64,000 nt of DNA. Origin: Pseudarthrobacter sp. NIBRBAC000502772. Lineage in GTDB: Bacteria > Actinomycetota > Actinomycetes > Actinomycetales > Micrococcaceae. The stretch is taken from positions 1,736,001 through 1,800,000 of the forward strand of contig NZ_CP041188.1 in assembly GCF_006517235.1 (NCBI RefSeq). Direction: 5' to 3'. The notes beneath the pieces were generated by a model, which was not told the origin of the DNA, ran no database searches, and saw nothing but the letters and a program-made list of their open reading frames with translations. The position numbers and the translations under genes are program-made. This document shows, piece after piece, positions 1 to 8,103 of this stretch; the stretch's first letter is position 1; every line of letters starts with the position of its first letter.

Positions 1-1091
1 TTGGTCAGCGGGCCCAGTACCGGATCGTCCACGTAGGCCGTCTTCACGTTGGCGGCGGTCACGATGACCGGCGGCAGCAGGAAGGCGGGGACGGTCTTTA
101 CCGTGTTGTTGTAGGACTTGTCGTCGTTGATCTCAGGCTTCTTGCCTGCCTGGAGATCCTTGACCATCACGATCGCGTGCTCAACGAGCTTGCGGGTGTC
201 CTTGTTGATGGTGGAGTACTGCTCGCCGGCAAGGATGGACTTGACGGATTCAACTTCCGAGTCCTGGCCGGTGATGATGGGCAGCGGCTTGCCGGCGGCC
301 TTGACCGAAGTCAGGACAGCGCGGGCCAAGGTGTCGTTCGGTGAAAGGACGCCGTCCAGCGAAGCGGTTCCATAGGAACCGGTCAACAGGGTGTCGGCGC
401 GGCGCTGGGCGTTCTCAGCTTTCCAGCCCTGGGTGACGGCCTGCTCGAAGCTGGCCTGGCCGGAGAGTACCTTCAGCGTGCCGTCGTCGATCTTGGGCTT
501 CAGGATGCTCATGGCACCGTCGAAGAAGACCTTCGCGTTGGCATCATCCGGTGAACCGGCGAAGAGCTCGATGTTGTAAGGGCCGGTCGGTTTCTTGGCC
601 TTCATTCCGTCGAGCAGCGCCTGGCCCTGCAGCACGCCCACCTTGAAGTTGTCGTAGGCCACGTAGTAGTCCACGTTCTCTGTGTTGAGCAGCAGCCGGT
701 CATAGGCAATGATCGTCGCGCCGGAGTCCTTCGCCTGCTTCAGCTGGGTGCCCAGCTGGGCACCGTCGATGGCACCGACAATGATGACCTTGGCGCCCTT
801 GGTGATCATGGCACTGATCTGGTTCTGCTGCTCGGAGACGCCGCCGTTGGCGAACTGCACGTCGGGCTTGAAGCCTGCGCTGGAGAGCCCGTCGTTGAAC
901 AGCTTCTCCGCCAGTACCCAGTTTTCGCTGGTCTTCTGGGGAAGCGCGACGCCGATGGAGGAGTTCTTCTCGAAGCCGCCGGCTCCGGTGGTGCTGGTGG
1001 TGCCGGGTTCGGCCCGTCCGCAGGCCGTCAGCGCCAGTGCTGCGATTGCAGCTATCGCTGCTGCCTTTCCTACTTTACCAATCATTCGCAT
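1..1091 (-). CDS. Sugar ABC transporter substrate-binding lipoprotein (ChvE-like), 3' end cut by window edge
   Basis: Periplasmic-binding-protein-type lipoprotein that would capture a monosaccharide outside the membrane and hand it to the MmsB/MmsA pair encoded upstream. The first residues carry a basic n-region, a hydrophobic stretch and a lipobox LTAC with the acceptor Cys at about residue 24. The mature part (NSSIGVALPQ, then ENWVLAEKLF, GQDSEVESVKSILAGEQYST) reads as the Peripla_BP_4/ChvE fold that binds xylose, galactose, arabinose or glucose. ATG at 1091 follows a 50 bp gap after mmsB. About 363 codons are visible and the frame is still open at base 1, so only the last few residues are missing. 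The exact sugar cannot be told from sequence. Confidence 0.9.
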   Translation of the reverse strand, partial: MRMIGKVGKAAAIAAIAALALTACGRAEPGTTSTTGAGGFEKNSSIGVALPQKTSENWVLAEKLFNDGLSSAGFKPDVQFANGGVSEQQNQISAMITKGAKVIIVGAIDGAQLGTQLKQAKDSGATIIAYDRLLLNTENVDYYVAYDNFKVGVLQGQALLDGMKAKKPTGPYNIELFAGSPDDANAKVFFDGAMSILKPKIDDGTLKVLSGQASFEQAVTQGWKAENAQRRADTLLTGSYGTASLDGVLSPNDTLARAVLTSVKAAGKPLPIITGQDSEVESVKSILAGEQYSTINKDTRKLVEHAIVMVKDLQAGKKPEINDDKSYNNTVKTVPAFLLPPVIVTAANVKTAYVDDPVLGPLT

Positions 1092-1141
1092 TTCTTGGTC
1101 CACTTTCTCTTTGGGGGTATTGGTTCCGGAACCTGAATCGC

Positions 1142-2425
1142 TCAGGCTTCCCTGGCGATCGTTTCCTTGGTGGAGGTGGTTTCGTCGGGCTGCAGGGGTG
1201 TGCCGGGCCCGCCGGTTGGGCGGTTGAAGCTCTGCATCATCAGTCCGATGATGGACCGCTTGCCCTGAGACTTGTTGTAGACGTCGAACGCCACGGCGAT
1301 CAGCAGGACCAGGCCCTTAATGATCTGGGTGAGGTCGGCGCCGACGCCGAGGAGCTGCAGGCCGTTGTTCAGGACTGCCATGACCAGGCCACCGATGATG
1401 GAACCGATCACGGTGCCCACGCCGCCTGTCACGGCCGCGCCGCCGATGAAGACTGCGGCGATGGCGTCCAGTTCCCAGCCGACGCCGTCGAACGGGCCCG
1501 AAGCGGTGGAGCGGCCCACGAAGATCATGCCCGCGAGGCCGGCCAGGATGGACATGTTCATCATGACCAGGAAGTTGACCTTCTTGGACTGGACGCCGGA
1601 GAGTTCGGCTGCATGCCGGTTGCCGCCCACGGCGTAAATGTGGCGACCCACCACGGTCTTGGAGGAGACGAAACCGTAAATCAGGACCAGGACGGCGAGG
1701 ATCAGGCCGGGGATGGGGAAGGACGTGCCCGGACGGCCGGTGGCAAAGAGGTACGTGGCGTACAGGATGGCCGCGCAGACCAGGACAAGCTTCAGGACGA
1801 CCACCCAGGTCTCTGCCACTTCGGCGCCCAGCACCTTCGCGGTCCGGCGGCGGCGGATTTCGCTGAAGATCACGAAGGTGACTGCAGCGAGGCCGATCAG
1901 CAGGGTGAGGTTGTTGTATCCGGTGCTGGGCCCAACCTCAGGAAGGTAGCCGGAACCCAGGTACTGGAAGTCATTGGGTACCGGGATGGTGTTGGACTTG
2001 CCCACGAACTGGTTGAAGCCGCGGAACAGCAGCATGCCGGCCAGGGTGACGATGAACGCGGGAATGCCCACGTACGCCGTCCATAGACCCTGCCAGGCTC
2101 CGATCAGCGCACCGAGCAGCAGGCCGAGGAGCACTCCGGCGTACCAGGGGATACCCCAGTCGCGGATGGCCAGGGCCACTGTCACGCCCACAAACGCGGC
2201 CACGGATCCTACGGAGAGGTCGATGTGACCGGCGATGATGACCAGCACCATGCCGATGGCGAGGATGAGGATGTACGAGTTGCCATTGAAGAGGTTGATG
2301 ACGTTGCCCGGCGTGAGCGTGCGGCCCTCTGTGGTGAATTGGAAGAAGATGATCAGCGCGACCAGAGCGAAAATCATCCCGAATTGGCGGGTGTTGCCGC
2401 CAAAAAGCTTCTTAAGCGCGTTCAT
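1142..2425 (-). CDS. mmsB: Multiple-monosaccharide ABC transporter membrane permease (MmsB/GguB)
   Basis: Inner-membrane permease of a CUT2-type sugar importer, 427 residues. It has about ten hydrophobic segments and the BPD_transp_2 signature region (LSVGSVAAFVGV near residue 73, and VFIGGAAVTGGVGTVIGSIIGG near residues 326-347). Length and the long cytosolic insert containing RRRRTAKVLG match the GguB/MmsB branch rather than the shorter RbsC or XylH proteins. It lies 45 bp downstream of the ATPase gene and 50 bp upstream of the binding-protein gene on the same strand, so the three form one operon. The hydrophilic C-terminal tail (TGGPGTPLQPDE) is probably cytoplasmic. Confidence 0.93.
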   Translation of the reverse strand: MNALKKLFGGNTRQFGMIFALVALIIFFQFTTEGRTLTPGNVINLFNGNSYILILAIGMVLVIIAGHIDLSVGSVAAFVGVTVALAIRDWGIPWYAGVLLGLLLGALIGAWQGLWTAYVGIPAFIVTLAGMLLFRGFNQFVGKSNTIPVPNDFQYLGSGYLPEVGPSTGYNNLTLLIGLAAVTFVIFSEIRRRRTAKVLGAEVAETWVVVLKLVLVCAAILYATYLFATGRPGTSFPIPGLILAVLVLIYGFVSSKTVVGRHIYAVGGNRHAAELSGVQSKKVNFLVMMNMSILAGLAGMIFVGRSTASGPFDGVGWELDAIAAVFIGGAAVTGGVGTVIGSIIGGLVMAVLNNGLQLLGVGADLTQIIKGLVLLIAVAFDVYNKSQGKRSIIGLMMQSFNRPTGGPGTPLQPDETTSTKETIAREA

Positions 2426-2470
2426 TGTTTCAGTCCTTGTATCTGGAAGGATCTGGAGGATTCCAGAGGG

Positions 2471-4027
2471 TCAGGCGGCCTTGCGGGCGGAGGTCATCAG
2501 CTTCATGAGGCTTTCCTGGCTCGCTTCCTCTTTGTTCAGGACGCCGGTGATGGCGCCCTCGAAGATGGTGTAGATGCGGTCGGAAAGACCCAGCAGCTCG
2601 GGCAGCTCGGAAGAGATGACCACGACGCCCTTCCCCTGGTTGGCCAACTGCTGGATGATGCCGTAGATCTCGTACTTGGCGCCCACATCGATGCCCCGCG
2701 TCGGTTCATCCAGGATGAGGAGGTCCGGGTCCGTGAACATCCACTTCGCCAGGACCACCTTCTGCTGGTTGCCGCCCGAGAGCTTGGCGACGCCTTCCTC
2801 CACGGAGGGCGTCTTGGTACGCAGTGCCTTGCGGTACTGCTCGGCTACTGCGAATTCCTTGGCAGTGTCCACCACGCTGTTTCGGCTGATCTTCTTGAGG
2901 TTCGCTGAAACGGTGGTGGCCTTGATGTCATCGAGCAGGTTCAGGCCCAGGGACTTTCGGTCCTCCGTCACATAACCCAGTCCGGCGTCAATCGCCTGCC
3001 GAACGTTTTTGAGGACGACTTCCTTGCCGTCTTTGTAGATGTGGCCATTGATGAACCGTCCGTACGAGCGACCGAAGACAGACCTGGCCAGCTCGGTGCG
3101 GCCGGCACCCATCAGCCCGGCGAATCCCACAATTTCCCCGCGGCGTACGAAGAAGTTGGAGCCCTTGCAGACAAGCCTGTCCTGGATGGCGGGGTGGCCC
3201 ACGGACCAGTCCTTGACTTCGAAGAACACCTCGCCGATCTTCGGCGTGTGGTCAGGAAAGCGGGACTCGAGGGCCCGGCCCACCATGCCCTTGATGATGC
3301 GGTCCTCGTCGACGCCGTCGGCCTTGACGTCGAGCGTTTCGATCGCCTTGCCGTCCCGGATGATGGTGATGGAATCGGCGATCTGCTCAATCTCATTGAG
3401 CTTGTGGGAAATGATGATCGAGGTGATGCCTTTGCCTTTGAGGCCGAGCATCAGGTCCAGGAGATGCTGGGAATCGGATTCGTTGAGCGCAGCGGTGGGC
3501 TCGTCCAGAATGAGGATCTTGACCGACTTGTTCAGGGCCTTGGCGATCTCCACCAACTGCTGCTTGCCGACGCCGATCTCCTTGATGGGGGTGTCCGGGT
3601 CTTCCCTGAGGCCCACCCGGGCCAGTAGCTCTGTGGACCGCTGCCGGGCCTCCGCCCAGTTGATGACGCCGCGTTTGGTCGGTTCGTTGCCCAGGAAGAT
3701 GTTCTCCATGATGGACAGTTCCGGGATCAGGGCCAGCTCCTGGTGGATGATCACAATGCCGGCGTGCTCGCTGGCGCGGATGTCCTTGAACTGCTGGACC
3801 TCGCTCTGGTACACGATGTCGCCGTCGTAGCTGCCGTACGGGTAGACGCCCGAAAGCACCTTCATCAGCGTGGACTTGCCAGCGCCGTTTTCGCCGCAGA
3901 TTGCGTGGATCTCGCCGGCCTTGACCCGGAGGCTTACATCCGCCAAAGCCTTGACGCCGGGAAATTCCTTGGTAATTGAGCGCATCTCGAGGATGACCGG
4001 GTCAGTGTGCGTGGTGTGGGACGACAT
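2471..4027 (-). CDS. mmsA: Multiple-monosaccharide ABC transporter ATP-binding protein (MmsA/GguA)
   Basis: Cytoplasmic ATPase that powers the sugar importer, 518 residues with two fused nucleotide-binding domains as in all CUT2 transporters. Domain 1 has Walker [10 protein letters not shown] near residue 45, the degenerate signature [15 protein letters not shown] and Walker [11 protein letters not shown]. Domain 2 has the usual degenerate Walker [11 protein letters not shown], an intact signature [15 protein letters not shown] and [19 protein letters not shown] at 4027 begins [11 protein letters not shown]. It is the first transporter gene after the ROK regulator, from which it is separated by a 131 bp gap that holds the shared promoter motif. 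Confidence 0.95.
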   Translation of the reverse strand: MSSHTTHTDPVILEMRSITKEFPGVKALADVSLRVKAGEIHAICGENGAGKSTLMKVLSGVYPYGSYDGDIVYQSEVQQFKDIRASEHAGIVIIHQELALIPELSIMENIFLGNEPTKRGVINWAEARQRSTELLARVGLREDPDTPIKEIGVGKQQLVEIAKALNKSVKILILDEPTAALNESDSQHLLDLMLGLKGKGITSIIISHKLNEIEQIADSITIIRDGKAIETLDVKADGVDEDRIIKGMVGRALESRFPDHTPKIGEVFFEVKDWSVGHPAIQDRLVCKGSNFFVRRGEIVGFAGLMGAGRTELARSVFGRSYGRFINGHIYKDGKEVVLKNVRQAIDAGLGYVTEDRKSLGLNLLDDIKATTVSANLKKISRNSVVDTAKEFAVAEQYRKALRTKTPSVEEGVAKLSGGNQQKVVLAKWMFTDPDLLILDEPTRGIDVGAKYEIYGIIQQLANQGKGVVVISSELPELLGLSDRIYTIFEGAITGVLNKEEASQESLMKLMTSARKAA

Positions 4028-4120
4028 TTGTCCTTACGCCTCCAATGCATGACTTCTTTGTCCGCCCTGCAAAGCGCAGGGTCGTCTGATGAAAAAGTAA
4101 ACTGGATCACACGGGTTGTC

Positions 4121-4138
4121 GTCAAGTCTTTAACGCAA
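4121..4138 (-). promoter_or_regulatory. Candidate ROK operator/promoter element upstream of the sugar ABC operon
   Basis: On the + strand this 18-mer is GTCAAG-TCT-TTAACGCAA. The same motif, identical at 15 of 18 positions, occurs at 5382-5399 in front of the ROK regulator gene. Read on the minus strand it gives TTGCGTTAA followed by CTTGAC, so it overlaps a -35-like TTGAC. A -10-like TTTACT follows about 19 bases further on. A weaker CRP/GlxR-like sequence, AGTAA-N6-TCACA with 8 of 10 consensus bases, sits at 4096-4111. That the ROK protein binds here is inference from the motif pairing. Confidence 0.5.
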
Positions 4139-4158
4139 TTACCGGGGTAACGAAACGG

Positions 4159-5349
4159 CTACGCACGCCGGATCCCGGCATGCTGGAACACCAGTGCGGC
4201 CGCTCCCAAAGCCTCTGCGCGGTCCCCAAGTGAGGACATCGTCAGCGTGGTGGTCTCGCCGATCACCGGCACTGCATGACGGATAAGCCCCCGCCGAATG
4301 GGGTCGAGCAGCAGGTCGCCCAGGCCCGCGAGAGGGCCGCCCACCACGATCACTTCAGGGTTGATCAGGTTCGCTACGTTGCCCAGGGCGCGCCCAACGG
4401 CCAGGCCTGCATCGTCCACTACCCTGAGTGTTGCGGAGTCGCGCGCCAGGGCTTTGCGCACGATGTCCGCAGGTGTGAGGGGTGGGTCTTCCCCGCGGCC
4501 CAGCAGCTCAATCATGGTGGTGGTGGAGGCGATAGTTTCCAGGCAGCCACGGTTGCCGCAGCGGCACACGAGCCCGTGCTCGTGGATCGTTGCATGGCCG
4601 ATTTCGCCGGTAATGCCAACGGTGCCGTAGTAGGGCGCGCCGTTGAGGATAAGGCCGGCGCCGATGCCCGATCCGATCTTGAGGAACATCAGGTTGCTCA
4701 CGCCTGAATGCGGTCCCCACGTAACCTCGGACCAAGCGCCAAGATTGGCGTCGTTGTCAACGAATACGGGTATTTTGAGGGTTTCCTCCAGATGGTGAAG
4801 GATGTTGATTCCCACCCATTCCGGGAGGATGGCGCCCTGCGCCACGGTGCCGGTCCGGCGGTCGATGGGGCCGGGAATTCCGACGCCGGCGCCCACCACC
4901 AGGGTCCGGTCCACGCCGCTTTGCTGTAGCAGTTTGTCCAGCAGAGCGACGGCGGCCCGGATGCCTTCCTCGGCCTGGTGGCCGAGCGGCAGCAGGACGG
5001 ATTCCTCGGCGATCACGTGGTAGCTCAGGGATGCCAGAACCACGCGCAGGTGCCGTCGGCCGAAGTCGATTCCCACAGCCACCGCGCCGTTGCTGTTGAG
5101 TCTTACGTTGAGTGCCCGGCGTCCGGAACTGGTGATCGGTTCGGTTGACGCCAGGCCCGTCTCCTGCATGATTTTGACGATGTTGGACACCGTGGCCGTG
5201 GAGAGGCCGGTCTGGCGCGCAAGCTCGGCCTGGGTGGACGGGCCGCTCATGAGGGTCTCGATGATCCGTTGCTGGTTCAGTTGCCGGAGGGCCGACTGGG
5301 ATCCCGGATTCTTTGGCTTGCTCCTCGTCGAGCGCGGTGTGGCGGACAT
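4159..5349 (-). CDS. ROK-family transcriptional regulator (NagC/XylR type)
   Basis: DNA-binding sugar-responsive repressor, 396 residues. The N-terminus (about residues 20-75) is a MarR-like winged helix with the recognition stretch STQAELARQTGLSTATVSNIV. The rest is an actin-like ROK domain: GIDFGRRHLRVVL near residue 95, the ExGH region GEIGHATIHEHG, and the zinc-binding cluster CRCGNRGCLE. It lacks an obvious functional glucokinase role and is a regulator by its HTH. It lies immediately upstream of and co-oriented with the sugar ABC operon, and both promoters carry the same motif, so it probably controls itself and the transporter in response to the imported sugar or its phosphate. Confidence 0.93.
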   Translation of the reverse strand: MSATPRSTRSKPKNPGSQSALRQLNQQRIIETLMSGPSTQAELARQTGLSTATVSNIVKIMQETGLASTEPITSSGRRALNVRLNSNGAVAVGIDFGRRHLRVVLASLSYHVIAEESVLLPLGHQAEEGIRAAVALLDKLLQQSGVDRTLVVGAGVGIPGPIDRRTGTVAQGAILPEWVGINILHHLEETLKIPVFVDNDANLGAWSEVTWGPHSGVSNLMFLKIGSGIGAGLILNGAPYYGTVGITGEIGHATIHEHGLVCRCGNRGCLETIASTTTMIELLGRGEDPPLTPADIVRKALARDSATLRVVDDAGLAVGRALGNVANLINPEVIVVGGPLAGLGDLLLDPIRRGLIRHAVPVIGETTTLTMSSLGDRAEALGAAALVFQHAGIRRA

Positions 5350-5381
5350 GAAAAGAAGACTGCCCTACTTTTACGGTTGCA

Positions 5382-5399
5382 GTCAAGAAGTTAACGCAA
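5382..5399 (-). promoter_or_regulatory. Candidate ROK autoregulatory element
   Basis: GTCAAG-AAG-TTAACGCAA, matching the element at 4121-4138 at 15 of 18 positions; the three differing bases are contiguous in the middle. It lies 33 bp upstream of the ROK start codon and on the minus strand provides a TTGACT -35-like hexamer. The symmetrical placement in front of regulator and target operon is typical of a local repressor, but binding has not been shown. Confidence 0.5.
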
Positions 5400-5549
5400 G
5401 GAGTCTGCCGAATGAGACAAATTGATGGGACGATCCGCCCGTCCTGTGGCCTTGGCCGGTGCAATTGGCCCCGGATGCCGTTCAGGTCCGGTGGCTAGGC
5501 TGGAAAAAAGCGGACGCATTGGCCGTCCCGATCATGTGAGGTGGTAACG

Positions 5550-6344
5550 GTGCTGCTGGCCCTGATGCAGGCAAACGCCCGCGTACTCGACATAGAGGCA
5601 AACCGCGCCGCCCTGGATGCGGCGGCCGGCGCCGCTGCCGCGGAAGGCGCGGCAGTCCTGGTTACGCCGGAGCTGTTTCCCGTGGGCTACGCCCCGCTGC
5701 GGCTCCGCGCGGAGCTGGACCCGGCCCGGCTCCCTGCCATCCGCGAGACGTTGCGCGGCATCGCGCGCCGCCACGGTATCGGGCTGGTCTACAGCCTGCC
5801 GTCGGTCACGGACAGCGGCAGCTGGCACATCACCTCCACGCTGGTGGACGGCGCGGGCGCCGAGCTCCTCACCTACGCAAAGGTGCACCTCTTTGGCGAT
5901 GACGAGCGCGCGGCGTTCAGTCCCGCGGACGCGGGTCCCGCCGTCGTCGATTTCAACGGGTTCCGGACATCCATGGTGATCTGCTATGACGTGGAATTTC
6001 CCGAAACAGTCAGGGCCGCGGCGCTGGGCGGCGCGGAGCTGCTCCTGGTGCCCACGGCCCTGGCGCACGGCTTCGAAACCGTTCCGCAGGTCCTGCTCCG
6101 GGCCCGTGCGCTGGAAAGCCAGCTGACCATCGCCTACGCCAACCACTGCGGAACCGAGGACGGCTGCGAATTCCTGGGCGGGAGCGTCGTCGCCGGCCCG
6201 GACGGTTCCCTGCTGGCCGCCGCCGGGCCGGGAACCGAAATCCTGTACGCCAAGGTGGACCCTGACGCCGCCGGAAACGCCCGTGGCCTGGTGCCCTACC
6301 TCCGCGAACGCCGCCCGGATCTTTACCGGTCCTGGGGCATCTGA
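5550..6344 (+). CDS. Nitrilase-superfamily amidase, DavA-like (5-aminovaleramidase candidate)
   Basis: Cytoplasmic carbon-nitrogen hydrolase of 264 residues. The Glu-Lys-Cys triad is visible: E41 in TPELFPVGY, K111 in YAKVHLFGD and C145 in ICYDVEFPE. The blocks HLFG, VICYDVEFPE, LLVPTA, YANHCGTEDG and GPDGSLLAAAG resemble, from memory, Pseudomonas DavA, which hydrolyses 5-aminovaleramide to 5-aminovalerate and ammonia in lysine breakdown. The DavB-like gene at 9642 supports this. GTG 5550 is chosen because AGGTGG lies 6 bases upstream; an in-frame GTG at 5541 (three residues longer) has no usable ribosome site. The 3' end overlaps the convergent pucR-type gene by 22 bp. Other amides remain possible substrates. 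Confidence 0.82.
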   Translation: MLLALMQANARVLDIEANRAALDAAAGAAAAEGAAVLVTPELFPVGYAPLRLRAELDPARLPAIRETLRGIARRHGIGLVYSLPSVTDSGSWHITSTLVDGAGAELLTYAKVHLFGDDERAAFSPADAGPAVVDFNGFRTSMVICYDVEFPETVRAAALGGAELLLVPTALAHGFETVPQVLLRARALESQLTIAYANHCGTEDGCEFLGGSVVAGPDGSLLAAAGPGTEILYAKVDPDAAGNARGLVPYLRERRPDLYRSWGI

Positions 6345-7948
6345 GGCTCCACCCCGTCCACGTACTGCAGGGCAATCCACAGTTCAGCCCTGGCCTGGGC
6401 GGAACCAAGGTCCATGGCCAGCAGCTCGCCGAGGGCGTTGATCTGGCGCCGCACGCTGTTGCGGTGCATGCCCAGGACCTTTGCCGAGGCGTCCCAGTTG
6501 CCGTTTTCGCCCAGCCACGCCTTCAAGACACTGAGTTGTGAGCTGCGCCGGTCAGGCTCCTGCGCCAGGACCGGCTCCAGCAGCCGGGCGGCAAGCATGG
6601 TGCCGGCGCCCCGGCCCAGCAGCCCAGTGACCGACCACGTGACGTCATCCACGCGCACACTTTGTCCGCTGGCCTGGACGCGGGGCCGCAGTGACGATGC
6701 ACGCTGGTACGCGGCAGGAAGTCCTGCCATTTCCGTGGGATCACCCACCACCAGCCGCCAGCCCAGGTCCTCCACTTCATGAAGCAGCGCGTCGTCCACC
6801 TTGAGCCGGGTGACGGCGGCGAACCCGTAGTCAGTCAGTTCCACCATCTTTGTGTCGAACAGCCGGCGCCACTGCAGCAGCTCCCGGACAGGGCCGTCCG
6901 ACGACGCGGGCGCAGAGGCGTCGGCCCGGATGCCCTGCACCACCCGGAGGGCACCGGACCGGGTTCCGGAAACGCTTTGCGCCAGAAGGTCCCTGAGGAC
7001 GTTCAGCTGCCGGGTTGAGCCGACGGCCAGGCTGTCCGGGTGCAGCAGGAGGGCCGTCGCCAGCTGGCTCGGGGCCAGGGAGCCGCTGGTGCGCTGGCGT
7101 ACCAGCAGTTCCAGCAACCCCACCACCGAGGACACCACGCTGTTCTGCGCCGGGGTCAGCGGCCTGTCCGTGCCGAGGATGAGTGCCCCGAGGGTGGCGT
7201 CCTTGGTGCTTCGGAGCGGATGGCCAAAAACCAGGGCGGAACCGTTCGCGGGGAGGGAATCCGTCTCCACCCGCGGGCCGTTGCCAGCCAGCAGCCGCTT
7301 CAGCATCGGTTGCAGGGCGGAAGGCTCGACGGCGGCGGCCGGGCTGGTCCCGCCGGTCCCGGCTGCTGCGGCCCGGGCCCGCACGCGGCCGTCCGCCCCG
7401 AACAGCTGGGCCCATACCGGGACCCGCTGCGCCAGGGCGGAGAGGAGCTCATGCTCGGGCCTGGCCGACAGCACCGCCCGCATCAGCTGCCGGTTGGTGT
7501 CCGCCAGCTGACGGAAGACCCGGGCGTTGCCGGACTCCAGGAGCTTGGAGAACTCCAGGCCGATGGCGGCGAAGGGGACACTGCTGGGGATCTGGACCAG
7601 CGTGAGCCGATGCGTTTGGCATGCCGAGAGCACGTGGTCCGGGACGGCGTCGAAGTAGGGCTGCAGGCCGAACCCCAAGGCGGCGACGCCTGCGCCGACC
7701 AGCCGCCGCACGTACGCGTCGGCACTCTCCTTCGTGCCGCCGTCGTCCTTGAACGGCAGTCCCGCCGTCAGCACGAACTCCCCGTCCAGCAGGTAGGGCG
7801 TGGGATCCTCCAGTTCGCTGGGCTCCACCCAGCGCAAAGGGGTGCCGGCGTTCCCGGCGTCGTGCAGGACGGTGAGGTCCCGGGGGAGCGCGGCCAGAAA
7901 CTGGCCCAGGGTTACGGCATCCAAGTGCTCCGCCGCCTCAGGCTGCAC
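6323..7948 (-). CDS. PucR-family transcriptional regulator
   Basis: 541-residue regulator with the PucR architecture. An N-terminal PucR domain (about residues 10-135; GTPLRWVEPSELEDPTPYL, LDGEFVLTAG) is followed by a long middle sensor region and a C-terminal HTH_30 helix-turn-helix near residues 470-530 (ASAKVLGMHRNSVRRQINAL). Such proteins typically activate or repress neighbouring amine, amino acid or purine catabolic genes. It is divergent from the permease-monooxygenase pair (155 bp between starts) and convergent with the amidase gene, so it sits inside the lysine module and probably controls it. Start GTG 7948 has GGAG 7 bases upstream. The inducer is unknown. Confidence 0.88.
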   Translation of the reverse strand: MQPEAAEHLDAVTLGQFLAALPRDLTVLHDAGNAGTPLRWVEPSELEDPTPYLLDGEFVLTAGLPFKDDGGTKESADAYVRRLVGAGVAALGFGLQPYFDAVPDHVLSACQTHRLTLVQIPSSVPFAAIGLEFSKLLESGNARVFRQLADTNRQLMRAVLSARPEHELLSALAQRVPVWAQLFGADGRVRARAAAAGTGGTSPAAAVEPSALQPMLKRLLAGNGPRVETDSLPANGSALVFGHPLRSTKDATLGALILGTDRPLTPAQNSVVSSVVGLLELLVRQRTSGSLAPSQLATALLLHPDSLAVGSTRQLNVLRDLLAQSVSGTRSGALRVVQGIRADASAPASSDGPVRELLQWRRLFDTKMVELTDYGFAAVTRLKVDDALLHEVEDLGWRLVVGDPTEMAGLPAAYQRASSLRPRVQASGQSVRVDDVTWSVTGLLGRGAGTMLAARLLEPVLAQEPDRRSSQLSVLKAWLGENGNWDASAKVLGMHRNSVRRQINALGELLAMDLGSAQARAELWIALQYVDGVEPQMPQDR

Positions 7949-8103
7949 GGAGCGGCTCCGGGCAGGGGAGTTCGGCGCGGTTCATGGTTGGTGCAATACG
8001 TCTCATGCCTGAACACTATAGGTCACTTTGCACATCCCTGAGATACGGCTCACACCCCTACGCTGGGGTGGGGAAACCGACAACTACTCACGAACGGACG
8101 TCA

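Noticed and set aside
4096..4111. AGTAA-N6-TCACA before mmsA as a second GlxR/CRP site
   Set aside because: Only 8 of 10 consensus bases with one poor half-site; mentioned as weak within the promoter entry but not called separately.
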